Below the pieces are notes generated by a model, which saw only the letters and a program-made list of their open reading frames with translations, did not search any database and was not told the DNA's origin. A program made the translations under genes and the position numbers. A stretch of DNA of 64,000 bases. Origin: CAZHON01 sp964534565 (GTDB lineage Bacteria > Patescibacteriota > Gracilibacteria > Peribacterales > Peribacteraceae). Within the stretch, counting starts at the first letter, position 1. The number at the start of each line of letters is the position of its first letter. Positions 1 to 8,550 of the stretch are shown here, piece by piece. The stretch covers positions 434,001 to 498,000 of the forward strand of contig CAZHON010000001.1 of NCBI GenBank assembly GCA_964534565.1. The letters are read 5' to 3'.

Positions 1-59
1 GTAGCACAGAAAACCCGTCTTTGTGTGTGAAAATGGCTTTCGTCCGCTATCATGTCGAC

Positions 60-2474
60 ATGGCACGGTCCTATGACCCATCACAGGTGGAAGCTAAGTG
101 GCAGAAAGAGTGGGAAGATGCGAAACTCTTCCAAACCGACCTGAAGGCAGCAAAGAAGCCGTTTTACAGCATGGTGATGTTTCCGTATCCAAGTGGAGAC
201 AAGCTGCACGTCGGTCACTGGTACAACTTCGCACCGGCCGACAGCTACAGCCGCTACATGCGCATGAAGGGGTATGACGTCTTCGAGCCCATGGGGTTTG
301 ATGCGTTCGGACTCCCTGCCGAGAACTATGCCATCAAGACGGGTGTGCCTCCCGCAGTCTCCATCAAGAAGAATGTCGAGACGATGATCGAGCAGCTCAA
401 GAAGATTGGATGTATGTACGACTGGAGTCGCACGTTGAATACGACAGATCCTTCGTACTATCGATGGACGCAGTGGTTATTCCTTCAAATGTTCAAACAT
501 GGGTTGGCCTATAAGAAAGATGGAAACGTCAACTGGTGTCCGAAGGATCAAACCGTTCTTGCGCGTGAGCAGTGTCAGGATGGTGTGTGTGAACGTTGCG
601 GAACTGCGGTCATTCAACTCCCATTGGCACAGTGGTACTGGAATATCACGAAGTATTCTCAACAATTGATTGATGGCCTCGATGGCTTAGATTGGCCAGA
701 AAAAACAAAATTGATGCAACGAAACTGGATCGGGAAAAGTGAGGGAACGGAAGTGCATTTTGCAATCGATGGTTCAAAAGAAATCCTCAAAATTTTCACG
801 ACCCGAGTCGATACGCTCTACGGATGCACATTTGTTGTCCTCGCTCCGGAAAATCCTCTCGTCGATATCATTACAACCAAAGAACATCGTTCATCCGTTG
901 ATGCCTATATTTCTCAAACACGAAAGAAGACTGAATTGCAGAGAACAGATTTGAATAAAGATAAGACAGGTTCTTTCACCGGCGCATACGCAATCAATCC
1001 TGCAAATGGACACAAAGTACCGATTTGGATTGCAGACTTCGTTCTCGCCCACTACGGAACGGGTGCTGTGTTTGCCGATGCGCACGATGAACGTGATTTT
1101 GTATTCGCAAAGAAATATGGAATTCCATTGAAGCCCACGCTCAAGCCTGCAGACGGAAGAGACGACGCGGCGATTCGTGCATTGGAAGAATGTTTTACGG
1201 GAGATGGAATCCTGTACGACTCCGATCATTTCAGCGGTCTGCATTCTGCAGAGGCGCGAAAAAAGATTGCTGCTTGGCTCGAAGACAAAGAGGCTGGTCG
1301 GTTGGTGACTCAATACCGTCTCAAGGATTGGCTCATTTCACGCCAGCGCTACTGGGGCGCACCGATTCCGATCGTCTATGATCCAGAAGGAAAGGCACAT
1401 CCCATTCCCGAGGAGCATCTTCCCTGGGTACTTCCGACAGATGTAGAGTTTGCTCCAACAGGGGAAAGTCCTCTCAAGAAGAGTAAGGAATTCATTGAAC
1501 GAACGGAGAAGATCTTTGGAAAGGGTTGGACGCCTGAGTTCGATACAATGGATACATTTGTTTGTAGTAGCTTCTATTACCTTCGCTATCTCGCTGCAGG
1601 TGACGAGAAGCACCTCATCGATCCTACGATCAGCAAAAATTGGATGCCCGTCGATATGTACATCGGCGGTCCAGAGCACGCTTGCATGCACTTAATCTAT
1701 GCACGTTTCGTCATGAAGGCACTTAAAGATTTTGGCTTCGTACAGGGCTCCGAGCCATTCCAGAAACTCATTCACCAAGGGCTCATTACCAATCAGGGTG
1801 CCAAGATGAGTAAGAGTAAAGGAAATGTGGTGAGCCCCGATAACTTTGTGACTCGCCATGGGTCCGATGTATTCCGCATGTATTTGATGTTCATGGGTCC
1901 ATTCACCGATGGAGGGGATTGGAATGACACCGGAATCAAGGGTGTCGACCGTTTCGTGGAGAGGGTCTACAAGTTGATGACCGAAAAAGTGAATACCAAA
2001 GTAGTTCAAAGTAAATCGCTTCAGCAAGGGCTCCATAGAAGTATAAAGTCAGTTACTTCAAGCTTGGAAGCTCTTCATTTCAATACGGCGATCAGTGCGC
2101 TCATGGAGCTTCTCAACTTGATGGAAAAAGAGGAGGGGATTGATCCGGAAAGCGCCAAGACGTTCGTGCTCTTGCTCTCTCCACTCGCTCCGCACCTTTC
2201 CGAAGAGTTGTGGCATCAATTGGGAGGAGAAGGATTTGTAGTGACACAGTCGTGGCCTCTGTTCGATGAATCTCTCACCGTGTCCGATACAATGACGATT
2301 GCCGTTCAGGTGAATGGAAAGGTTCGTGCAGACTTCAGCGTGTCTTCATCAGCAACAAAGGAAGACATTATTGCGCAGGCCAAAACACAGGAGAACGTCG
2401 TGAAATACCTGGAAGGGCAGACGATTAAGAAGGAGGTGTATGTACCGGGCAAACTTGTGAGCATCGTTTTATAA
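60..2474 (+). CDS. leuS: Leucyl-tRNA synthetase
   Basis: Class I aminoacyl-tRNA synthetase that charges tRNA-Leu in the cytoplasm. The product has the HVGH form of the HIGH motif near residue 51 and KMSKS near residue 582. A zinc-knuckle segment (NWCP, then CERC) lies at about 157-186, and the CP1 editing domain carries TTRVDTLYG and AHDERDF. At 804 residues it is a little shorter than the usual bacterial enzyme. I chose the ATG at 60 because the alignable sequence (MARSYDPSQ) begins there; in-frame starts at 21 and 33 would add 9-13 residues that resemble nothing. In the editing motif the usual GTGAV-M-x-VP-x-HD reads GTGAVFADAHD, one residue shorter. The 3' end converges with the next gene and overlaps it by six bases. 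Confidence 0.97.
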   Translation: MARSYDPSQVEAKWQKEWEDAKLFQTDLKAAKKPFYSMVMFPYPSGDKLHVGHWYNFAPADSYSRYMRMKGYDVFEPMGFDAFGLPAENYAIKTGVPPAVSIKKNVETMIEQLKKIGCMYDWSRTLNTTDPSYYRWTQWLFLQMFKHGLAYKKDGNVNWCPKDQTVLAREQCQDGVCERCGTAVIQLPLAQWYWNITKYSQQLIDGLDGLDWPEKTKLMQRNWIGKSEGTEVHFAIDGSKEILKIFTTRVDTLYGCTFVVLAPENPLVDIITTKEHRSSVDAYISQTRKKTELQRTDLNKDKTGSFTGAYAINPANGHKVPIWIADFVLAHYGTGAVFADAHDERDFVFAKKYGIPLKPTLKPADGRDDAAIRALEECFTGDGILYDSDHFSGLHSAEARKKIAAWLEDKEAGRLVTQYRLKDWLISRQRYWGAPIPIVYDPEGKAHPIPEEHLPWVLPTDVEFAPTGESPLKKSKEFIERTEKIFGKGWTPEFDTMDTFVCSSFYYLRYLAAGDEKHLIDPTISKNWMPVDMYIGGPEHACMHLIYARFVMKALKDFGFVQGSEPFQKLIHQGLITNQGAKMSKSKGNVVSPDNFVTRHGSDVFRMYLMFMGPFTDGGDWNDTGIKGVDRFVERVYKLMTEKVNTKVVQSKSLQQGLHRSIKSVTSSLEALHFNTAISALMELLNLMEKEEGIDPESAKTFVLLLSPLAPHLSEELWHQLGGEGFVVTQSWPLFDESLTVSDTMTIAVQVNGKVRADFSVSSSATKEDIIAQAKTQENVVKYLEGQTIKKEVYVPGKLVSIVL

Positions 2475-2870
2475 CTGTCCCAAGTCGTGCTTTTTATCCG
2501 TAATGATTTCTCGCAAGAAGGGAAGATTTTTGTGGGCATTGAATCCCGCCTTTCGTAAAGCCTCTTCGATCGCTTCAAATACCTTAAATCCGTTGCCGTT
2601 TGGATCTTTTGCAATACCTCCTGCAAGGGATTCTGCAAGCTCACGATCAAAATCTGCAGTGGCCATCAATCTCAACATGATATCCAAATTATGTTCATCA
2701 CTTCGCAATAAGTATCGAATGAATCCGATAATTTCCACAATGCGCATCCGGGCTTGGGACATCGCTTCTTTTAATTTTTCTTGATCCGTTTTTCTTCCTT
2801 CTTTCCACCCCGAAAGCATAATGTCGGGTGCAGTGAGAATTCTTGGTGATTCTGATTCGTGATTGGTCAT
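2469..2870 (-). CDS. Hypothetical protein, 133 aa, helical
   Basis: I do not recognise this protein. It is predicted to be soluble and mostly alpha-helical, rich in charged residues, with no signal peptide, membrane segment or metal-binding cysteines. The central part (IIGFIRYLLRSDEHNLDIML) looks like amphipathic helices. It follows the alpha/beta hydrolase gene on the same strand after only 8 bases, so the two are probably co-transcribed. Its stop overlaps the leuS stop in a tail-to-tail arrangement. Coding is supported by the intact frame, tight packing and absence of a better frame. No function can be assigned. Confidence 0.75.
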   Translation of the reverse strand: MTNHESESPRILTAPDIMLSGWKEGRKTDQEKLKEAMSQARMRIVEIIGFIRYLLRSDEHNLDIMLRLMATADFDRELAESLAGGIAKDPNGNGFKVFEAIEEALRKAGFNAHKNLPFLREIITDKKHDLGQL

Positions 2871-2878
2871 AGAGATTT

Positions 2879-3706
2879 TTAGAAGCCGTTCGATGACGGC
2901 TCTTTCTGTACGACAGCAGCCGTACTGCGAGGCGCTGGAGCATAGGTCGATTTCACTCGCCAGCGCTCAATCAGCTCTGCCAATTTTTCGGTATGTGACA
3001 AATGAGTCCAATGGCCCGCACCGGGAAAGGTGTGCAGTGTTTTCTTTCGATCGGTAAGGATGGGACTGTTCCAAGGATCTTTGTCTCCTGCGACGGCAAA
3101 AATATCCGCTGCCGATTTGTCCTCAATTTCAGTCAACTTCGATTGCACAGCCTCCGGCTTTACTCCGCGCAGATCGTATTTCAAGATTCCGACTAAACGC
3201 AGACGACTGCTTGCATACGACTGGCTATGTCGTTTCAAAAAATCCGCATACATCTCATCGGTGAGTCCCGCACTTGTTTGTGCAACGAGGACATCTAACA
3301 TTGCCAATTCATCCTTTGCACTCGGCACGCGGCGGATATCGTCGCGCTGAGGACACTGTCCGACGGGTGGATGAAGGAGAATCAACCGTTGAATTTGCGA
3401 ATGAATTCCTTGTGCATTCAACTCAATCGCCAAGTTTCCTGCATGCAAAGTTCCGACCGAATGAGCAAGTACCTCTTCACATCCGTACTTCTTCGCGACA
3501 TCTCCATACATTCCTCTCAACTCAGCTTCCCAGTTCTCGGGACGCTCTCTTGTTGCATGGAAAGGATTATTCACAATAATATTCGTTCCCTCGATCGAAT
3601 TCGCAAGCGGAAGATAATCGTTCGGATAATCAAACATCGAACCTCCAATCATCAAACGAGTGGTTGTGTCGCCATTCTCGACAATGGTCGTTTCCACGCG
3701 ATTCAT
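2879..3706 (-). CDS. Alpha/beta-hydrolase-fold protein
   Basis: Likely a cytoplasmic serine hydrolase or esterase of unknown substrate. The nucleophile elbow is AHSVG near residue 83, followed by an aspartate in GDKDPW and a histidine in GAGHW, which gives the Ser-Asp-His order of the alpha/beta-hydrolase triad. Length (275 aa) is normal for the fold and there is no signal peptide. A promoter directly upstream (TTGACC, 16-base spacer, TATAAT) would start transcription at or next to the ATG, so the mRNA is probably leaderless. The gene leads a two-gene unit with the 133-aa hypothetical protein. Substrate class cannot be told from sequence. Confidence 0.85.
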   Translation of the reverse strand: MNRVETTIVENGDTTTRLMIGGSMFDYPNDYLPLANSIEGTNIIVNNPFHATRERPENWEAELRGMYGDVAKKYGCEEVLAHSVGTLHAGNLAIELNAQGIHSQIQRLILLHPPVGQCPQRDDIRRVPSAKDELAMLDVLVAQTSAGLTDEMYADFLKRHSQSYASSRLRLVGILKYDLRGVKPEAVQSKLTEIEDKSAADIFAVAGDKDPWNSPILTDRKKTLHTFPGAGHWTHLSHTEKLAELIERWRVKSTYAPAPRSTAAVVQKEPSSNGF

Positions 3707-3713
3707 AGAGCAT

Positions 3714-3741
3714 ATTATAGAAATTTTTTAAAATTGGTCAA
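3714..3741 (-). promoter_or_regulatory. Sigma-70 promoter of the hydrolase gene
   Basis: On the minus strand, -35 TTGACC (3741-3736), 16-base spacer and -10 TATAAT (3719-3714). The ATG at 3706 starts about 7 bases after the -10 box, so the expected +1 falls on or beside the start codon: a leaderless transcript. Confidence 0.75.
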
Positions 3742-3773
3742 TCTATGGCTTTCGAGAGCGCTACACACAACGT

Positions 3774-5210
3774 ATGCTTAGAAGGATGAACCAGGAACAC
3801 CCCTTCGACCGGTACCGCGATTTTACGGACCTTTCTGCTCTCCTTGAAGCGAGTGGCAAACCGTTGCGTAAGTGTTTACGTGTTAACACGCTAAAGACAA
3901 GCATTGAGAAGGTTCAAAAGTGGGGAAAGGAGAGGGGATGGCAATTAACGGAGGTACCCTGGTGTCGAGAAGGATTCTTCGTTGAACGAGAGGATCGATC
4001 TCAGGCATTGGGCAAGGATCTCCTCCATTTGCTGGGCCACTTCTACATTCAGGAGGCCAGTTCCATGCTTCCGGTAAGTCTCCTCGATCCCAAACCCTGG
4101 GAAGTGGTGATGGATATGAGCGCTGCCCCAGGAAGTAAAACATCGCAGATGGCGGCGTGTATGGGCAACACAGGAATCATTGTGGCCAATGACATTCAGG
4201 AACATCGTCTCTGGACTCTCAAGACAGCTCTCCATCGCTTGGGTGTCATCAATACCATCATGACCAAGAAGGTGGGCCAGTGGTTTGCTCGTCACATGAC
4301 AGAGAGGTTCGATGCCGTTCTGTGCGATGCTCCGTGCACTGCCCAAGGAACCATTCGAAAAGACAGCGATGCACTGAAGTATTGCTCCATGGACAACATC
4401 GAAAAAATGGCGCGACTGCAGGTACAGTTACTGGAGTCCGCAATTCATTCCGCAAAAGTCGGAGGACGTATTGTGTACTCCACTTGCACGCTGACTCCGG
4501 AAGAAAATGAGGGCGTGGTATGGCAGATATTGAATACATTTTCAGATCAAGTTGAAGTAATAGAATCAGGGCTCTATGAAAAAGAGACATTTCAAAAAAT
4601 GATTCAAGATTCCAAAGTAGTTCAGGCCTCGATCGGCGTTCCGGAAGAGAAGATGTTCCCGTCCCTACGCGTCTGGCCACAGACGGCTGACAGCGAAGGG
4701 TTCTTTTCTGTCCTCTTCCGAAAGAAAGCCCCGACAAAAGATGTTATTTCGATGGAGCCCATCAGTTACCAGGAAACTCGACTTCCCGTTGCTCGTCAGA
4801 AGGATGTCGTTGCGAGTATGGAGCGTCAGTTCGGGACCTCATTTTTACAAGAAGGCGAAGTCTTGTTCCTGAAAGAAGATCAGTTGCTCGTCGCCCCACC
4901 TCAAATTGCAGATATTTTGCTTCCTCTCCAGGATTATTCGCTCGGATTGCCGTATGCCAAACAGCTTCCAGACAAGCGAGTGCGCATCACTCATGAGGTT
5001 TTGACCCTGCGTGGAGAGATGGCCACCAAGGCAAGGCACGATGTGAATCAGGAAAAAGTCGATAACCTATTGAAAGCCCAGGATATCGCGTGCGATCCAT
5101 CACTGGACGGAGAGATGCTTTTGTATTTTGAAGGTATTTGTATTGGAAGGGGATTGGCTCGTCATGGAAAAATGAAAAATAATTTACCACGCACGATGAT
5201 TCTTCAGTAG
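3774..5210 (+). CDS. NOL1/NOP2/Sun-family m5C methyltransferase (RsmB/RsmF-like)
   Basis: SAM-dependent enzyme that methylates cytosine C5 in rRNA or tRNA. The SAM-binding motif is MSAAPGSKTSQM. The two conserved cysteines are in DAPCTAQGT (motif IV) and YSTCTLTPEENEG (motif VI), the pair used by this family. An N-terminal recognition region precedes the Rossmann core, and a C-terminal ~150-residue RsmF-type/PUA-like extension follows (residues ~330-478), which favours RsmF-like over RsmB, since the NusB-like N-domain of RsmB is absent. The start at 3774 is used; an ATG at 3786 is an alternative. The target base cannot be inferred. Confidence 0.9.
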   Translation: MLRRMNQEHPFDRYRDFTDLSALLEASGKPLRKCLRVNTLKTSIEKVQKWGKERGWQLTEVPWCREGFFVEREDRSQALGKDLLHLLGHFYIQEASSMLPVSLLDPKPWEVVMDMSAAPGSKTSQMAACMGNTGIIVANDIQEHRLWTLKTALHRLGVINTIMTKKVGQWFARHMTERFDAVLCDAPCTAQGTIRKDSDALKYCSMDNIEKMARLQVQLLESAIHSAKVGGRIVYSTCTLTPEENEGVVWQILNTFSDQVEVIESGLYEKETFQKMIQDSKVVQASIGVPEEKMFPSLRVWPQTADSEGFFSVLFRKKAPTKDVISMEPISYQETRLPVARQKDVVASMERQFGTSFLQEGEVLFLKEDQLLVAPPQIADILLPLQDYSLGLPYAKQLPDKRVRITHEVLTLRGEMATKARHDVNQEKVDNLLKAQDIACDPSLDGEMLLYFEGICIGRGLARHGKMKNNLPRTMILQ

Positions 5211-5214
5211 GTGT

Positions 5215-5220
5215 ATACTG
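5215..5220 (+). promoter_or_regulatory. -10 box upstream of dnaG
   Basis: TATACT lies 9 bases before the dnaG ATG and just after the methyltransferase stop. The expected +1 leaves a leader of about 2-4 bases. No convincing -35 is seen. Confidence 0.5.
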
Positions 5221-5229
5221 ACGCACCCC

Positions 5230-6972
5230 ATGGACGAAGTATCTGAAATCAAAGCGCGCCTGCCCATTGAACAATTGGTCGGTCAGTACTGTCAATTGCA
5301 AAAGAAAGGCAGGTCTTTCGTCTGTCTGTGCCCGTTCCACAACGACAAGAAGCCCAGTTTGCTCGTGTCACCCGACAAAGGAATTGCGTACTGTTTTGCG
5401 TGCAGCAGCGGAGGAGATATTTTCAGTTTCTACCAGAAAATTGAGCGTGTTGATTTCCCCCAAGCTTTGAAAGATTTGGCAGAACGAACCGGAGTGCAAT
5501 TGCCGGATCGTCCCAAGGAGGAAATTCATACGCGCGATGAAAAAGAGCGAGCGCGATTGTGTTTGGAAAAAGCGGTGACGTTCTATGCCAAGCAATTGCA
5601 AAGTTCGAAACCGATTCTCGATTACCTGCAAAAGAGGGGAGTGACGGACGAAGAAATTCAGACGTTCTCCATCGGCTTTGCGCCCGATTCATTCAGTGCG
5701 ACGTACGATTATCTTTTGAAGAAGGGATTCAGCAGGTCGGACATTGTGTCTGCAGGACTCGCTATTCAAAAAGATTTGAAAGAGGAGCGTGCGTATGACC
5801 GTTTCCGTAATCGATTGATGTTCCCGATTCACGATGCGCAAGGACGCATTGTCGGGTTCGGGGGACGCACCATGGGCAATGACGATGCCAAGTACATCAA
5901 CTCTCCGGACGATGTTCTGTTTCATAAATCCCAAGTGCTCTTCAACGCGCACCGTGCCAAGGAAGCAATGCGTACAACGGAATCGGCAATGGTGGTCGAA
6001 GGATATTTCGATGTTCTTGCGGCAAGGAGAGTGGGGATCGAACAGGTCGTGGCAACATGCGGAACGGCGCTCACTCCCGATCACGCGAGACTGCTCAAGC
6101 GTGCAGTGAACCGTGTGCTCCTGTGTTTGGATTCCGATCGTGCCGGTCGCGATGCCGCTGAGAGAGCATTCCTGCTCCTTGCTCCCGAAGGACTGGAAGT
6201 GCATGGAGTGGTGCTGCCAGATAAAGATCCTGCCGATATGGCTCAAACACAGCCTGAACTGTTGAAACAGATGTTGAATGATGGGGGAATTCCGTACATC
6301 GATCTCGTGCTTGAAGAATTGAAAGCCATGGACTTGAGCAACAGTGCAGGCAAACGAAAGGCACTTGAGCGACTGCGTCCTTTACTGCAAGCACTCTCCA
6401 CATCGGTGGAACGTGCTCACTATGTACGTAGCTCTGCAAGCGCTCTGCAGGTCACGGAAACCCAATTGGAAGATGATTTGCGAAGTGCCCTGCCACCGCG
6501 TCCCGTTGCACAACAGCCTGCGCCCGGTCTCAAGCCACATCCGTTTTCTCCCTGTGAAATCACGCTTGGAATTTTTCTCCTCTACCCGCAATTGAATTCT
6601 CTTCTGAGTGAACTCATTGCACCAGAAGAAGAATTCGCAGTTGCTCTGTACACAGCGCTGAAAAATTTGCCCGTAACCGCTGCGGGAGATGATGTGCTTT
6701 CCAAGCTCGACCTCAGTCAACCGCATCGTGAGCGAGCATCCATTTTACAGCTGTTCTGTGAGGAACACGGCTTTGGAACATGGTCAGAGTTAATGGCTCC
6801 GCGAGAAATTCGCAGCAACATCATTACGGCGAATCGTGAATTCCTTCACAAAAAGCAGTTGGACATTACGCAGAAGCTGCTGACCGCACAGCGCAGCGGC
6901 AAGAAAGCGGATGAAGAATTGCTTCGGACGCAGTACCAGCAGTTGCTCAAGCTCAGCGCCATGGCCAGGTAA
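5230..6972 (+). CDS. dnaG: DNA primase
   Basis: Synthesises RNA primers at the replication fork together with the replicative helicase. The N-terminal CHC2 zinc-binding domain has CPFH and CFAC at about residues 36-60. The catalytic TOPRIM core follows, with VVEGYFDV near 255 and the metal-binding LDSDRAGRDAA near 300. The remaining ~250 residues are a divergent C-terminal helicase-interaction region, typical of this family. The length of 580 aa is normal. It is followed by rpoD, echoing the dnaG-rpoD part of the macromolecular synthesis operon of many bacteria, although rpsU is absent and rpoD has its own -10 box. Confidence 0.97.
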   Translation: MDEVSEIKARLPIEQLVGQYCQLQKKGRSFVCLCPFHNDKKPSLLVSPDKGIAYCFACSSGGDIFSFYQKIERVDFPQALKDLAERTGVQLPDRPKEEIHTRDEKERARLCLEKAVTFYAKQLQSSKPILDYLQKRGVTDEEIQTFSIGFAPDSFSATYDYLLKKGFSRSDIVSAGLAIQKDLKEERAYDRFRNRLMFPIHDAQGRIVGFGGRTMGNDDAKYINSPDDVLFHKSQVLFNAHRAKEAMRTTESAMVVEGYFDVLAARRVGIEQVVATCGTALTPDHARLLKRAVNRVLLCLDSDRAGRDAAERAFLLLAPEGLEVHGVVLPDKDPADMAQTQPELLKQMLNDGGIPYIDLVLEELKAMDLSNSAGKRKALERLRPLLQALSTSVERAHYVRSSASALQVTETQLEDDLRSALPPRPVAQQPAPGLKPHPFSPCEITLGIFLLYPQLNSLLSELIAPEEEFAVALYTALKNLPVTAAGDDVLSKLDLSQPHRERASILQLFCEEHGFGTWSELMAPREIRSNIITANREFLHKKQLDITQKLLTAQRSGKKADEELLRTQYQQLLKLSAMAR

Positions 6973-7027
6973 TGCCCTATTCTTCTCATATTTTTTGCTC
7001 TACTCTATGCACCTAGCGGGAGTAGAA

Positions 7028-7033
7028 TATACT
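7028..7033 (+). promoter_or_regulatory. -10 box upstream of rpoD
   Basis: TATACT 16 bases before the rpoD ATG in the dnaG-rpoD gap. The base run between it and the ATG is C/T-rich (CGTTTCCCT) with no Shine-Dalgarno sequence. Confidence 0.5.
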
Positions 7034-7049
7034 CTCCAAACGTTTCCCT

Positions 7050-8540
7050 ATGGCTTCACACCCTCGAAAATTCATCGCGCAGCCTACCGACGACGACCTC
7101 AAGAAGTTTCCGGAGGCTGTAAAACATCTCATTAAGAAAGGTCGCGAACAACGTTACGTGACCCACCAGGAAATCATCGCTGCCGTTCCGAACGCCGAAG
7201 AAGATGTCGATCTCCTCGACGAAATTTATACATTGTTCGTCGATCTTGGAATCGAAGTCATCGATGTGAAAGACGCTCTCATTTGGGAGAAGCGCGGACG
7301 CACCGCTTTGACCGTTCCTGAACCAACCGAAGATCTTACGGAAATCATTTCCGATGTTCCAGATTTGCCAGAAGGAGAAGACGATACGGGTGATGAGGCA
7401 GAAGAGAGTGTGGCAGAAACCCTCGATACCGAAGATGATGGAGAATTGATGCAGATGGTTGCGACGGCCGGTATTGCAAAAGACGAAACAGAAACCGCTC
7501 CAGGCGAAGAAGATAAGAAGAAGAAAAAGAAGGAGCGCGAAGTCGATCTTCTCGAAATCAGCAACGACTCCGTGCGCATGTACCTGTCTGAAATTGGACG
7601 CGTGCCATTGATCGATGCTCGCAAAGAAGTGGAGCTCGCTCGCCGTATTCGCAAGGGTGACGCAGGAGCCAAGCAACAGCTTGCCGAAGCGAACCTTCGT
7701 CTCGTCGTGTCCATCGCAAAGAAATATATCGGTCGCGGACTTTCATTCCTCGATTTGATTCAGGAAGGAAACATCGGTCTCTTCCGCGCCGTTGAAAAGT
7801 TCGACCCTGAACGCGGTTTCAAATTCTCCACCTACGCAACGTGGTGGATCCGTCAGGCGATCACACGCGCTATCGCGGACCAGGCTCGCACCATCCGTAT
7901 TCCTGTGCACATGGTCGAAACAATCAACAAACTGACGCACACACAGCGCCGTTTGGTGCAGGAACTTGGTCGCGAACCAACGTTGGAAGAATTGGCAGTT
8001 GAAATGGAGATGGATATGAAGAAGGTGCAGCACATTCAGAAAATCAGCCAAGATATCGTCTCTCTCGAGGCTCCTGTCGGTAGCGAAGAAGACAGCAAGC
8101 TGGGAGACTTCATCGAAGACGAAGAAGCAATCAACCCATTCGAAGCGACCAACCGTCAGCTCAAGAAAGAGAACGTGCACGCAATGCTCGACTTCCTCAC
8201 GCCACGTGAGCGCAAGATCATCGAAATGCGTTTCGGTTTGCGCGATGGAATCGGTCACACGCTCGAAGAGGTGGGAAAGGAATTCGGTGTCACACGCGAA
8301 CGCATTCGTCAGATTGAAGCCAAGGTTTTGCAGAAAATGCGTGACCACCCCCGCTCGCTTACGATCCGCGAACACGGCAGTCTGCCAAAGCGTGTCGGAT
8401 TCTCCTCCGCTTCATCGGGAGCATTTGTGCAGTCGAACATTTGTCCCAAGTGCCGTAAAGGAAAACTTGTCACACTCATGAAAGATGGTGTGAAGATGGA
8501 TAAGTGCGATCGCTGCGCAGCAGAGTTCCGAAAGGAGTAA
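7050..8540 (+). CDS. rpoD: Primary sigma factor with C-terminal zinc ribbon
   Basis: Housekeeping sigma-70. Region 1.1 occupies residues ~1-75 and is followed by a very acidic linker (~90-165) ending in a lysine run. Region 1.2 (DSVRMYLSEIG) starts near 170. Region 2, with DLIQEGNIGLFRAVEKF and TYATWWIRQAI, covers about 225-280, and region 4 has the helix-turn-helix VGKEFGVTRERIRQIEAK near 405-425. Unusually, about 60 residues follow region 4. They end in a CPKC (465-468) ... CDRC (486-489) zinc ribbon, which standard RpoD proteins lack. The reading frame is continuous with no sign of an assembly join. The zinc ribbon could touch RNA polymerase, DNA or a regulator; that is inference. Confidence 0.96.
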   Translation: MASHPRKFIAQPTDDDLKKFPEAVKHLIKKGREQRYVTHQEIIAAVPNAEEDVDLLDEIYTLFVDLGIEVIDVKDALIWEKRGRTALTVPEPTEDLTEIISDVPDLPEGEDDTGDEAEESVAETLDTEDDGELMQMVATAGIAKDETETAPGEEDKKKKKKEREVDLLEISNDSVRMYLSEIGRVPLIDARKEVELARRIRKGDAGAKQQLAEANLRLVVSIAKKYIGRGLSFLDLIQEGNIGLFRAVEKFDPERGFKFSTYATWWIRQAITRAIADQARTIRIPVHMVETINKLTHTQRRLVQELGREPTLEELAVEMEMDMKKVQHIQKISQDIVSLEAPVGSEEDSKLGDFIEDEEAINPFEATNRQLKKENVHAMLDFLTPRERKIIEMRFGLRDGIGHTLEEVGKEFGVTRERIRQIEAKVLQKMRDHPRSLTIREHGSLPKRVGFSSASSGAFVQSNICPKCRKGKLVTLMKDGVKMDKCDRCAAEFRKE

Positions 8541-8550
8541 ACTGCGGTCC

